From the NCBI RefSeq assembly GCF_041927875.1, contig NZ_JBHFHN010000005.1: 64,000 bases of DNA, one strand, 5' to 3'. Numbering within the stretch: position 1 is the first letter of the stretch; each line of letters opens with the position of its first letter. Shown here piece by piece: positions 17,147 through 26,415 of the stretch. The notes under the pieces are model-generated. The model saw nothing but the letters and a program-made list of their open reading frames with translations. It did no database searches and was not told the DNA's origin. Source of the DNA: Paracoccus sp041927875. Lineage in GTDB: Bacteria > Pseudomonadota > Alphaproteobacteria > Rhodobacterales > Rhodobacteraceae. A program made the position numbers and the translations under genes.

Positions 17147-19333
17147 TTATGTCGGTGAATGGGTGTCGGCGGTGGCGACATTCAGATCTGCCAGCCGCAG
17201 GGCTGCGCCTTCGGGCGTGGCGATCCGGGCCAGAACGCGATGCATCCGCGCCAGGATCGCCCGGCCCTGCGCCGCGTCAAAGCGGCGGGCGCAATGGTTC
17301 AGCGTCAGGTGCAGGTCGCGGCCCGGCGTGGTCACGTCCTCCATCACCTCGACATGCAGCGGCAGGATCGAGGGCGGGGTGCCGATTTCGATCTGGCGAT
17401 AGGGGATCGGCCCGGCGGGACCATGCAGCGCGCCGTTCAGCGCGTTGCCCGCGTGGATCTGGATGAAGACCTCGAAGACATGGGTGCCGGGGGGCGGCGG
17501 GCCGCCGGGCAGGGCCTCCTCGACCAGGTCGATCGGCACGTCGCTGTGGGGCAGGGACCGGGCGACCAGATCGCGGCTTTGCGCCACCAGATCGGTCAGC
17601 GTCATCTGGGGGTCCAGCCGCATGTTGTGGCAGACGACCGTGGTGAAATATCCGACCGTATCGAACCACCGCGCCGCCTGCCGACCCGAGGCCGACGTGC
17701 CCACCGCCAGCCGGTCCATCCCCGCGATGGCGTGCATCGCCGCAGCGATCGCGGCGTGAAACAGGTTGAACAGCGAGGCATCCAGCCGCCGCGCCGCCCG
17801 ACGCAACCCCTCGGCCAGCGTCGGGTCAAGGTCCAGCCGCAGCAGCCCGCGCGCCTCTGCCCCGGCCGGTGCGGACGCGCGGCCCGGCAGCGGCAGCGGC
17901 AGCGCCGGCAGGTCGCGCAGGTGATCCATCCACCAGGCCAGATGCGCCGCCGTATCGGCGGCCTGTCGCTGATCCTGCGCGAACAGGTGAAACGGCGGCG
18001 GGCTGTTTGGCCAGTCGGGCGCGCGGCCACTGGCACGGGCCGCATAGGCCTGGCCCAGTTCGGCCATCAGTTGCGACAGCGACCATTCATCAAGGACGAT
18101 GTGATGAAAAAGGAAGGACAGCGCCTGCCCGTCCTTGTCGCGGAAGAACCGCAGGCGAACCGGCAGCTCCCGCGCCAGATCAAAAGCGTGCGCGGCCTCG
18201 GTCGCAAGGCTGGCCTGCCCAGCGTCATCCGAATGCCACCACCAGCGATAGCTGTCCAGCGCGGGCTGTGGCACCACATGCTGTGTCACCTCATCCCCGG
18301 TCGGGATGAACAGGCTGCGCAGCACCGGATGGCGGATCATCAGATCGCGGAAGGCTGCGGCAAAGACAGCTTCGTCCACCGGCGCCAGAAAGCGCAGCAC
18401 GAAGGGCAGGTTGAACACCGCGCCATGGCCATGCGCCGCCGAGGCCTTCCACAGCGATTGCTGTGCCAGCGATAGCGGCGCCTTGGCAAAGTCCTGCGGC
18501 GCGGCGGGCTGGGCCAGGTCGGGCTGGGCGAGGGGGGGCGGCGCGGTGGTGCGGGCGCGCAGGGCCAGCCGGGCGGCAGTGGCATGGGCGAAAATGTCGT
18601 CAAAGGCGATCTCGATCCCGTGCTGATCCAACAGCCTGCCGATCACGCGGGTGGCCAGCAGCGAATGTCCGCCGTGGTCGAAGAAGTCATCCTGTGGCCC
18701 CAGATCGGGCAGGCCCAAAGCCTCGCGCAGGGCGGCAAGGATCACATCGGTCAGCTGGTCGGAACCAGCGGCGCCGGGGTCCAGGGGCCGCAGCCAGTGG
18801 GGCAGGGGATCGTGGGACATGCCACAGTGGGCGCGCCCGTCCAGCGCCGCGCACAGCCGCGCGATCAGCCCATCCAGCGACACGGCATCGGCCAGCAGGT
18901 GATGACGCAGCAGCGCCAGCGTGGTGCCCGTGGGGTGCAGGCCAAGGGCCATGGCGACCAGCCCGCCACCCGTGCCCGCCCAGGCGGCGCGCAACGCCTG
19001 TTCGGTGGCCTCGGCGCTGTCGGTGTGCAGCAGGTGCAGCGGTGCCAGACCGTGACCGCAGGCTTGCGCCACGACCGCGCCGCTGTCGTCCAGATCGAAG
19101 CTCAGCCGCAGGTCGGGATGATCCGCCCAGACCCGGCCCCAGGCCGCCGCGATCCGCCCCGGCGGCATCGCGCCGTCCAGCCGCCACAGGCCGATGTCGG
19201 CCAGGGCCACATCGGGCTGGTGTTGCTGGCGCAACCAGATCAGGGCGCGGTCCGGGGACACCGGCTGGGGCGCGGCCCAGGCATCATTGGGCATGGGGTG
19301 GTCCTGCGGCAAGGGTCGCATGACGGAGGTCAT
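17147..19333 (-). CDS. NRPS: half condensation domain - PCP - condensation domain (VibF C-terminal equivalent)
   Basis: A 728-residue NRPS without an adenylation domain. Residues about 25-190 look like only the N-terminal lobe of a condensation domain, with HHLLADAVS at about 143. A carrier follows with DDFFDHGGHSLLATRV, whose Ser at about 223 takes the phosphopantetheine. From about 285 a full condensation domain runs with HHIVLDEWS at about 410, VGYFTTVVCHNMRLD, and PTHVFEV-type C-terminal elements. The order matches the C1-PCP1-C2 tail of vibriobactin synthetase VibF, in which C1 is reported inactive. There is no thioesterase, as expected where C2 releases the chain onto a polyamine. It has its own candidate promoter and sits before the receptor gene. 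Confidence 0.85.
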   Translation of the reverse strand: MTSVMRPLPQDHPMPNDAWAAPQPVSPDRALIWLRQQHQPDVALADIGLWRLDGAMPPGRIAAAWGRVWADHPDLRLSFDLDDSGAVVAQACGHGLAPLHLLHTDSAEATEQALRAAWAGTGGGLVAMALGLHPTGTTLALLRHHLLADAVSLDGLIARLCAALDGRAHCGMSHDPLPHWLRPLDPGAAGSDQLTDVILAALREALGLPDLGPQDDFFDHGGHSLLATRVIGRLLDQHGIEIAFDDIFAHATAARLALRARTTAPPPLAQPDLAQPAAPQDFAKAPLSLAQQSLWKASAAHGHGAVFNLPFVLRFLAPVDEAVFAAAFRDLMIRHPVLRSLFIPTGDEVTQHVVPQPALDSYRWWWHSDDAGQASLATEAAHAFDLARELPVRLRFFRDKDGQALSFLFHHIVLDEWSLSQLMAELGQAYAARASGRAPDWPNSPPPFHLFAQDQRQAADTAAHLAWWMDHLRDLPALPLPLPGRASAPAGAEARGLLRLDLDPTLAEGLRRAARRLDASLFNLFHAAIAAAMHAIAGMDRLAVGTSASGRQAARWFDTVGYFTTVVCHNMRLDPQMTLTDLVAQSRDLVARSLPHSDVPIDLVEEALPGGPPPPGTHVFEVFIQIHAGNALNGALHGPAGPIPYRQIEIGTPPSILPLHVEVMEDVTTPGRDLHLTLNHCARRFDAAQGRAILARMHRVLARIATPEGAALRLADLNVATADTHSPT

Positions 19334-19402
19334 GGCGCCTTGCAGCGGGCTGGGCGCGGTCCAGTAGACGGGATCACAATGCTATGCGCAATGTCAAGTA
19401 AT
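19334..19402 (-). promoter_or_regulatory. Candidate internal promoter before the C-PCP-C gene
   Basis: In the 69-base gap the minus strand has a consensus -35 TTGACA (19392-19397) next to TGACTAAATTAC. No strong -10 follows, but the AT-rich box contrasts with its GC-rich surroundings. The pair TGAC/TTGACA forms an imperfect dyad (19392-19409) that could bind an iron regulator. The upstream genes of this operon overlap each other, so this gap marks a new transcription unit. Confidence 0.4.
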
Positions 19403-20716
19403 TTAGTCAGGAATTAACGCGACAATCGCCCGTTCGATCCCCGCCAGCAGGTCGGCGGGCAGTCGCTGCACCGCATCAAGGGGGATCAGGCTGGCGTCGG
19501 CCTCGATCATCAGATGCAGGTCGGCGGCCATGGGCGTGGCGCGAAAGGTCAGGGTCAGGCCATCGGCGGAACCGGCGGCCAGCACCTCTTGCCGGGTGGC
19601 AAGGCCAGGAAAGTCCGAGGCAGCGAACGGCACGACATTGATCAAGGGCGAGATCAGCGGCCGGTGCGGCGGTGCGATCCCAAGGTCATCGGCCAGCCTC
19701 TCGAACCGCCAGCGGGCATGGCGGCGCTGAAGGCGCAGTGCGGCAGCACCGGCGCGCAGCAGATCGGGCAGGTGTTGGCCCGGCGCGCGCGTCAACGGCA
19801 GCGGCAGCAGGTTAACGACCAGCGTCGGAACCGCCGCCGCAACGCAGCCCAGCCGGCCCATCTCGGCCCGCCACAGGGTCAGGTGGCCGGGCGTCTGGCC
19901 GTTGACCGCCGGCAGCGCCGGGTGGTCGATCAGCACCGCCGCCGCGATCAGCGTCAGCGCATCCGGCCAGGAGAGCGAGAGCGCCCGGCCACAGGCCATC
20001 AGGCCCTGGCCAAGGTGGTCGGGCAGCGGCTGGTCCAGCTCATGCACGGGGGCGGGGGCGGCGCCGCGCCGTGCCAGGGCCAAAGGCGGCGCCTGATCCA
20101 TGATCGCCCGCCAGGCGGCGCGATCCGCCGATGCGCGCGGGCTGGCAAGATAGGCGGCCTCGTCCGTCAGGTAGTCGGCCAGCGGGCGCAGGGCGGGGCC
20201 GGGCGGCGTCGCGGCGACCGCTGCCGCATAAAGCCGCGCGGCGCGTGATTCGATCAGCGACATCGCATAGGCGTCCAGCATCATGTGATGGCCGCGCGCC
20301 GCCCAGATCCAGTCGCTGTCGCCCAGCCGGATCAGCGCGTGATCGGCAAGCGGATCACGCAACAGATCGCGCGGCGTGGCCAGCGTGGCGGTGATCCAGT
20401 CGCGGGCGGCCGCCTCGGGGTCGGGCTGGTCGCGCAGGTCGATGCGGCGCGGCCGGGGGCGGCGGGCAGGATCGACGGCCTGCATCGGCAGCCCATCCCC
20501 GGCCGAGGCCGCCAGCCGCAGCGCCAGCACATCGCATTCCGCCACCGCCCCGGCGATCGCGGCTGCCAGTGCGGCATCATCGCCCGGCCCGTGCAGATGC
20601 AGCGCATGGATCACGGTGCCCTGATCGTCGCCGGCTGTGGCGCGATATTCATGCCAGAAATCCGCCTGTTGGGCGGTCAGCGGGTGCCAGACAAGCGGCG
20701 GATCGACCTGTGTCAT
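19403..20716 (-). CDS. Free-standing condensation protein, VibH-like amide synthase
   Basis: A 437-residue single condensation domain with no carrier or adenylation part. It has the catalytic signature ARGHHMMLDAYAMSL (HHxxxD at about residue 142) and the second-lobe region PTLVVNLLPLPLTRAPGQHL. VibH in vibriobactin synthesis is exactly such a stand-alone domain: it joins 2,3-dihydroxybenzoate on the aryl carrier to a free polyamine. With a DHB ligase, an aryl carrier and a VibF-like NRPS nearby, that role is the best reading. It overlaps the monooxygenase gene upstream (ATGA). Whether the amine is norspermidine or spermidine cannot be read here. Confidence 0.82.
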   Translation of the reverse strand: MTQVDPPLVWHPLTAQQADFWHEYRATAGDDQGTVIHALHLHGPGDDAALAAAIAGAVAECDVLALRLAASAGDGLPMQAVDPARRPRPRRIDLRDQPDPEAAARDWITATLATPRDLLRDPLADHALIRLGDSDWIWAARGHHMMLDAYAMSLIESRAARLYAAAVAATPPGPALRPLADYLTDEAAYLASPRASADRAAWRAIMDQAPPLALARRGAAPAPVHELDQPLPDHLGQGLMACGRALSLSWPDALTLIAAAVLIDHPALPAVNGQTPGHLTLWRAEMGRLGCVAAAVPTLVVNLLPLPLTRAPGQHLPDLLRAGAAALRLQRRHARWRFERLADDLGIAPPHRPLISPLINVVPFAASDFPGLATRQEVLAAGSADGLTLTFRATPMAADLHLMIEADASLIPLDAVQRLPADLLAGIERAIVALIPD

Positions 20717-22002
20717 GCCAGCCCCAGATGATCGCGCAGCGTGCGCCCGGCGTAGGCGCGGCGGAACAGCCCTGCCTCGGCCAGCCGCGGCACCACCTGG
20801 GTCAGCAGCAGCGACAGGCAGTCGCGCGATCCGCCGGGCAAGGCGACGAAGCCGTCGATCGCGCCTGCGGCCTGCCAGTCGGCTATCCTGGCCACGGCAT
20901 CATCCGGGGTGCCGATCACCTGCCAATGCCCCGAGGCCGCGACCTCGGGCCGGGCCAGCAGGTCGTCGACCGTCGGGCGGTCGCGCGCGATCATGCGGGC
21001 CAGCAGCGCCGCATGGGTGCGTGATCGCGGATGCGCCGGGGGCTGTGGCAACATGTCGGGCGTGACGGGCTGATCGCCGGGCAGATCGGTCAGATCCAGC
21101 CCGATCTGGGCGCGCACCATGGCCAGCCGCCGCCTGCGATCCGCCCCGGCATGGGTGTCATGGTAAAGCGACTCTGCCGCATCCCGTGTCGCACCCAGAT
21201 AAAGGCTGAGACCCGGCAGCACCCGCACGGCATCGGGGTCGCGCCCGGCGCGGCGGGCACGGTCGCGCAGGTCGGCGCGCAGGCTGACGGCGGCGTCGCG
21301 GTCGGGCGTGGCGGCAAAGATCGCATCGGCCTGGCGCGCGGCGAAATCGCGCCCGGCGGCCGAGGCGCCTGCCTGAAAGATCGGCGGCGGCCCCGAGGGA
21401 TGGGCGGGCAGGGTCAGCGGCCCCTCGACCGGATCACCGGACGCCAGAACCAGCTGCGCCGGATCGGCAAACCGCCCCGCCGCCCGGTCAAGGATCATCG
21501 CGGCCTGCGGAAAGCTGTCCCACAGGCGGCGGACCTGGGCCAGAACGACCTCGGCCTGGGCATAGCGCGCGTCGGGTGGGGGCAGGTCCGCCTGGCCGAA
21601 GTTGCGCGCCCCGTCCAGCGCGGTGACCAGGTTCCACCCCGCCCGCCCGTCGCTGATCCAGTGCAGGCTGGCCACCTGACGGGCCAGGATATAGGCCGGA
21701 TAGAACAGCGCCGAGGCCGTCGTCACCAGCCCGATCCGGCTGGTCGCGCCCGCCACCGCCGTCATCATCAGCGTCGGGTCCAGCGCCGCGAAGCCCGGAC
21801 CGGTCGCCACCGCCGCCGGATCCAGATGCAGGCTGTCGGCGCGAAACACGAAATCCAGATGCGCCGCCTCGGCCTGTCGGGCGATCTCGATCGCGGCGGC
21901 GGGGGTGAACAGATCCTGCACCCCGCTATCGGCGCGGCGCCAGCCGTTGCCGGACAGCCAGGTGGGGGACAGCGACAGGCCGATGGTCAGGGTGCGGGTC
22001 AT
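20713..22002 (-). CDS. Luciferase-like FMN-dependent monooxygenase (NtaA/SnaA/DszA group)
   Basis: A 429-residue TIM-barrel flavin monooxygenase. Group features are WRRADSGVQDLFTPAAAIEI, AHLDFVFRADSLHLDP, LVTTASALFYPAYILARQVA, HWISDGRAGWNLVTALDG (the GWN-V-T block typical of NtaA/DszA) and PPIFQAGASAAGRDFAARQA. It needs reduced FMN from a partner reductase, which is not encoded here. It overlaps the Cy-Cy-A NRPS gene upstream and the VibH-like gene downstream by 4 bases each, so it is locked into the operon. Known vibriobactin-type pathways need no such enzyme. It could tailor the product or break down the ferric complex, as relatives do with metal-chelator complexes; neither can be shown from sequence. 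Confidence 0.85.
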   Translation of the reverse strand: MTRTLTIGLSLSPTWLSGNGWRRADSGVQDLFTPAAAIEIARQAEAAHLDFVFRADSLHLDPAAVATGPGFAALDPTLMMTAVAGATSRIGLVTTASALFYPAYILARQVASLHWISDGRAGWNLVTALDGARNFGQADLPPPDARYAQAEVVLAQVRRLWDSFPQAAMILDRAAGRFADPAQLVLASGDPVEGPLTLPAHPSGPPPIFQAGASAAGRDFAARQADAIFAATPDRDAAVSLRADLRDRARRAGRDPDAVRVLPGLSLYLGATRDAAESLYHDTHAGADRRRRLAMVRAQIGLDLTDLPGDQPVTPDMLPQPPAHPRSRTHAALLARMIARDRPTVDDLLARPEVAASGHWQVIGTPDDAVARIADWQAAGAIDGFVALPGGSRDCLSLLLTQVVPRLAEAGLFRRAYAGRTLRDHLGLA

Positions 22003-25000
22003 GGGTGATGTTCCGGTTGCGGTGGCAGGGGGGAGGCCCCAGTTGCGTCAGCCAGGGCTGCGGCCAGGGCGGCGGGTGTGGCGCAGCGGGCAAGCTGCAT
22101 GGGCGACAGCCGCCGCGCGTGGCGGTGAAACAGCCGGTCCGACAGCGGTTTCAGATGGGCGGGCGTCAGCCCCAGCGACAACAGCGGCGTGTCGGCATCG
22201 GCGGGGCCGGGGTGGCCCAGCACGGACAGGCAGTCGGCCACGATGTCGGGCAGCGGCGCAGCGTCGGGCGGCACGGCATCGGCCACAGGCACACGGATCA
22301 GCTGCCGCGCCACCGCGCGGTCGGGCTTGCCGTTGGCCGACAGCGGCAGCGCGTCCACGATGACAAAGCGGCTGGGAACATGGCTGTCGGGCAACAGTTG
22401 CGCGGCGGCGCGGCGCAGCTCGGCGGTGCGGCTGTCCTTGTCCGCGACGATCAGCGCCCCCAGATCCAGATCGCCCTGCGCACCCGGCAGATCGACAGCC
22501 AGCGCCGCCGTGACACCCGGCACGCGGGTCAGGGCAGCCTCGACATCGCCCAGAGACACCCGCACGCCCCGGATCTTGACGTATCCCGCCGTTCGCCCGG
22601 CAAAAAGGATTACGCCGTCACGCCGCCGCCGCCCCAGATCGCCGGTGCGAAACGCCCGATCGACCCCGCCCGCGCCGTCGGGCAGGGTGACGAAATCCGT
22701 CTGATCCAGCGCGCCATCGCGCCAATAGCCCAGGGCCAGCCCGCTACCGGTGGTGTGAATGCGCCCGATGACGCCGGCCGGGCAATCTTCGCCCAGATCG
22801 TTGATGATGCGCTGACCGACCCCCGCCAGCGGGCGGCCATAGGGGATCACCTGGGTGTCGTCGGGGGTCAGGCTGTGCCAGATCGACCAGATCGTCGTCT
22901 CGGTCGGCCCGCCAAGCGAGATCAGCCGCGCCCCGGGGCAAAGCCGCCGCAGCGTGGCGACGGTGTCGGGCTTGATGTAGTCGCCGCCCTGCGCGATCAG
23001 CCGCAGGCTGGCCAGATCATGCGTGCCGCGAGCATCCAGCAGCATCTGAAGAATGGCGGGAACGCTGACCCACAGCGTCACTCCATGCGCCGCCACCAGC
23101 CGGTTCCAGGCCCGCGCGTCGCGTGCTTCGGTCGGTGCGGGCAGCACCAGCGGCACCCCGGCCACCGCCGCGCCCAGCAGATCGAACATCGACATGTCAT
23201 GATGCAGCGGCGTGACCGAGATCATCACATCCGCCACTCCGACGCCCCAGTCGGCCAGCGTCTGCGCGATCACCTGCCCGGTGGCCGCCGCCGACAGCAC
23301 CACCGCCTTGGGCGCCCCCGTGGTGCCCGAGGTGAACAGCCGATAGCACGCCGCCCCCGACCGGCTGCGGCGCGCCAATGTGGCGGCATCGGGCAGCGCG
23401 GCGACCAAGGGGCACAGCGCCATCAGCGCCGCCGGGTCGGTCGCATCGGGCTGATCCAGCGCGATCACCAGATCGGCGGCGCAGCTTGCCAGCAGCGCGG
23501 CGCGACGATCCGCCGGGGCGCCGGCGTCAATAGGCACCCAGACGATGCCTGACAGCGCCGCCGCCAGGGTGATCGCGACGTGATCCGGCCCGCGTGGCAG
23601 GCAGATTGCCAGCACCGATCCTTCGCGCAGCCCGTGCCTCGCCAGCCCCGCCATCGCCTGCCGCACCCGCCAGCCAAGCGCGGCAAAGGTGGTGGCCTGC
23701 CCCTGATGCCACAGCGCCGGACGGTCGGGCGGCGCGCCCCACAGGTTGTGGGCGATGTCGCCCAGCCAGTCGGGCGTCGGCGGGGCGGGGGCGATTGCGG
23801 GTGGCGGCGGCGCCAGATCGGGCCCGGTCAGAATCAGCGCGTCGCGCCCCACCAGCGTCGCCAGCGCGCGCCGGATCGTCTGGGCGATGTCTTGCGCCAG
23901 GGCGACCGAAACCGCCGCTTCGGCGTGGTCCAGATCGATGCGCAGATCGCCGCCTGGCGTCAGCGACAGCCGCACATCCAGCGCCACCTGCGGCGTCTGG
24001 GTCAGCCCGTCGACGCAGCGCATCCCGCCGCCCGCCGTAGCTGGCCATCCCAGCCCGTTGGTCACCACAACCGGCAGCGGCACTGGCGCGCAGCGGCTGG
24101 CCAGCACCCGGCCGATCGCCACCCCGGCGCCGTCCAGATGATCCAGTCCTTCGGCCACCTGGCGCTGCACATCGCGCGCGCGGGTCGCAAAATCGGCCTG
24201 CGTGGCATCAAGGCTCAGCGCGATGAAGCTGGCTGCGCTGCCCAGCCGTTCGGGCGATGGCGGCGGCGCCACCGGCAGCGCGACGGTCAGGCGCAGATCG
24301 TCGGTGAAGCGCGCCAGCGCCTCAAGCACGGCGGCGGTCATCAGGCTGTTGGCAAATAGCCCGTGGCGGGCCGCCAGCCCGCGCAGCGCCCGCAGATCGC
24401 CCGGCGGCAGCGTGGTCCCGGTCCGCCGCCAGCTCGGGGCGCGGATCTGGTCCAGCGGCTGCGCCCAGGGCAGGCGCGGCGGGCCGTCGACCGCCGCCAG
24501 CCGCGTGCGCCACCAGTCGGTATCGGCCTGAACCTTGTCCGGCGTGGGCACCCCGCCACCGGGCAGGGTCGAGGTGACGGGTGCCGCGCCTTGCATCAGC
24601 CCGGCCAGCAGCCGGGCGATGCCGTCGCCGTCCAGCACCAACCCGTCAAAGCGAGCGATCACCGCCAGCCGGTCGCCGCCGTCCTGCGGCAGTGCGACCA
24701 GATGAAGATGCCACAGCGGCCCAGCCAGATCGCAGGGACGTTGCGAGAGCTGTGACCACAGATCAGCCAGCCGCGCCTCGGCTTCATCGCGGGGCAGTGT
24801 CGACAGGTCGGTCACGGCGACGGGCGGCGTGATTGTCGGGGCGATGCGCATCAGCCCGGTGGCGGCGTCGACCCGGCAGCGCAACGCCGGATGCGCCGCA
24901 GCCATCGCCGCCGCGCGGTCGCGCAGCACCGCCGCGGTCAGATCGCCGCGATAAAGCCGCGCCTCGTGCATGGCCACGCCACCCAGCGGCAGCGCCGCCG

Positions 25001-26318
25001 CGCCCCGCCCCAGCAGATAGGCACGTTGCAGCGGGGTCAGCGGGCGCGCCGGCGGCAGCCAGTCGGACAGCGGCAGATCGCACAGCCCCGGTTCGGCGCC
25101 CAGGCGACGCGCGGCATCGGCATAGCGATCCAGCGCCGCCTGCGCCCATGCGCGCTGCACCAGATCCAGCCGGATGTCCCAGTTCAGCAGCATCCCTTCG
25201 GGCAGCCGCGTCACCTGCGCGTCCAGCGCCACGCCCGGTCCCTGCGAAATCGCCCAGACCAGCCGTCCGAACCGCGCCGCCGCGCGCGGGGTCAGCAGCC
25301 CGCCGGTCGGCAGGTCCAGCCCGGGGGTGAACACCACCGGCCCACTGGCCCGCCGCCCCGTCAGCCGCGACAGATCGCGCAGCAGCTCGACCCCCGGCAC
25401 CCCGGCATGGGTGATGGCGGCGGCGACCTCGGCCCCGGCGCGGCGGGCGATCTGGGCAAGCGTGTCCACGGCATCGGCGCGGGCGTCGATCAGGGTGAAA
25501 TTGGCACCCTCATCCACCACGCGGTCGCTGTCGGGGGTCGTCAGATCGCGGTGAAACATCGCCAGGCCAAGACGGCTGCGCGGCTGGCCTGTCTCGGCGG
25601 CCAGCACCGCCTGAAACAGCGCCAGCATCAGCACCGATAGCGTGACGCGCTGCTGGCGCGCCAGCAGGGTCAGCGCGGTATCCACCGGCGGCGGCAGGAT
25701 CACATGCAGCCGGTCGCTGGACACCGGCGGCGCAGGGTTCGGCGCGGGCAGGCGGGGCACGTCGGGCAGATCTGCCAGCCGCGCGCGCCACCAGTCCCGC
25801 GCGGCGGGGTCGGGGGCGTGGCTGGCATAGGCGGGCAGGCGCGGGCTGTCGTCGCGGTCAGGCTCGTCCAGGTCGGCGGCCAGGTCATCAAGGATCAGCG
25901 GCAGGCGGGCGGGATCCGCCGCGATCATGTCAAGGTCGACGCCGAAGCGTTGCCGCCCGCCCGGCAGCCGCGTCAGGTGAAACCGCGCCGGGGCGCCCTG
26001 GTCGATGGCGGGGCGGGCGTGGCTGGCCGCCTGCCGCGCCGCGATCAGCGCGGCCTCGACCGTCGCCGCGTTGGCATGGCGCAGGTCGGTGACGTGCAGG
26101 TCATGCGCCGGACCCGGCGGGGCGATGTCGCACTGGCCATCAGGGCTGACGCGCAGCCGCAATCGCGGGTGGCGGCGCAGCAGCTTGCGCAGCGCCTGGG
26201 CCAGTCGGTCGGGGTCGGTGGCGGGGCCGTCCAGCTCGACATGAAGATGTGCAGCGACGCCGCCCGGATCTTGGCGCGACAGCCAGCAGGCGGCCTGCAT
26301 CGGGGTCAGTTCAGCCAT
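21999..26318 (-). CDS. NRPS: cyclization - cyclization - adenylation - degenerate carrier (VibF N-terminal equivalent)
   Basis: A 1439-residue NRPS. The start at 26318 (MAELTPMQAACWLSRQ) has a GAAGG site; a TTG seven codons upstream is less likely. Cy1 carries DMIAADPAR at about 130 (DxxxxD kept, final Ser lost). Cy2 carries DGLVLDGDG at about 560. The adenylation domain has FTSGTTGAPKAVV at about 995, LGGPTETTIWSIW at about 1135, FRTGDLGRRRRDGVILFAGR, and LPLSANGKPDR at about 1323 with the catalytic Lys. The last 80 residues resemble a carrier, but LLSLGLTPAHLK has Pro where the phosphopantetheine Ser should be. In VibF this half activates Thr and cyclises DHB-Thr to an oxazoline; the Thr specificity here is inferred from context. 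Confidence 0.87.
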   Translation of the reverse strand: MAELTPMQAACWLSRQDPGGVAAHLHVELDGPATDPDRLAQALRKLLRRHPRLRLRVSPDGQCDIAPPGPAHDLHVTDLRHANAATVEAALIAARQAASHARPAIDQGAPARFHLTRLPGGRQRFGVDLDMIAADPARLPLILDDLAADLDEPDRDDSPRLPAYASHAPDPAARDWWRARLADLPDVPRLPAPNPAPPVSSDRLHVILPPPVDTALTLLARQQRVTLSVLMLALFQAVLAAETGQPRSRLGLAMFHRDLTTPDSDRVVDEGANFTLIDARADAVDTLAQIARRAGAEVAAAITHAGVPGVELLRDLSRLTGRRASGPVVFTPGLDLPTGGLLTPRAAARFGRLVWAISQGPGVALDAQVTRLPEGMLLNWDIRLDLVQRAWAQAALDRYADAARRLGAEPGLCDLPLSDWLPPARPLTPLQRAYLLGRGAAALPLGGVAMHEARLYRGDLTAAVLRDRAAAMAAAHPALRCRVDAATGLMRIAPTITPPVAVTDLSTLPRDEAEARLADLWSQLSQRPCDLAGPLWHLHLVALPQDGGDRLAVIARFDGLVLDGDGIARLLAGLMQGAAPVTSTLPGGGVPTPDKVQADTDWWRTRLAAVDGPPRLPWAQPLDQIRAPSWRRTGTTLPPGDLRALRGLAARHGLFANSLMTAAVLEALARFTDDLRLTVALPVAPPPSPERLGSAASFIALSLDATQADFATRARDVQRQVAEGLDHLDGAGVAIGRVLASRCAPVPLPVVVTNGLGWPATAGGGMRCVDGLTQTPQVALDVRLSLTPGGDLRIDLDHAEAAVSVALAQDIAQTIRRALATLVGRDALILTGPDLAPPPPAIAPAPPTPDWLGDIAHNLWGAPPDRPALWHQGQATTFAALGWRVRQAMAGLARHGLREGSVLAICLPRGPDHVAITLAAALSGIVWVPIDAGAPADRRAALLASCAADLVIALDQPDATDPAALMALCPLVAALPDAATLARRSRSGAACYRLFTSGTTGAPKAVVLSAAATGQVIAQTLADWGVGVADVMISVTPLHHDMSMFDLLGAAVAGVPLVLPAPTEARDARAWNRLVAAHGVTLWVSVPAILQMLLDARGTHDLASLRLIAQGGDYIKPDTVATLRRLCPGARLISLGGPTETTIWSIWHSLTPDDTQVIPYGRPLAGVGQRIINDLGEDCPAGVIGRIHTTGSGLALGYWRDGALDQTDFVTLPDGAGGVDRAFRTGDLGRRRRDGVILFAGRTAGYVKIRGVRVSLGDVEAALTRVPGVTAALAVDLPGAQGDLDLGALIVADKDSRTAELRRAAAQLLPDSHVPSRFVIVDALPLSANGKPDRAVARQLIRVPVADAVPPDAAPLPDIVADCLSVLGHPGPADADTPLLSLGLTPAHLKPLSDRLFHRHARRLSPMQLARCATPAALAAALADATGASPLPPQPEHHP

Positions 26319-26415
26319 CGCCTTCGCCGTGGTTGACAATTCATGATAAAAATACTCAGTTAATGGCGCGCGTCAACGGCGCATCATGAAACTGTCGGGC
26401 AGACGCTGAAAAAAG
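26319..26415. promoter_or_regulatory. Divergent promoter between the NRPS operon and the DHB-ligase operon
   Basis: An AT-rich 97-base gap. Plus strand: TTGACA at 26333-26338 with weak -10 candidates near 26356-26361. Minus strand: TTGACG (26371-26376) followed after 16 bases by TATTTT (26349-26354). Two inverted repeats interleave: GTTGAC (26332) with GTCAAC (26372), and TTCATGAT (26340) with ATCATGAA (26383). Their half-sites lie about 40 and 43 bases apart, so they flank both promoters. This suggests one regulator for both operons, presumably responding to iron. Confidence 0.55.
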
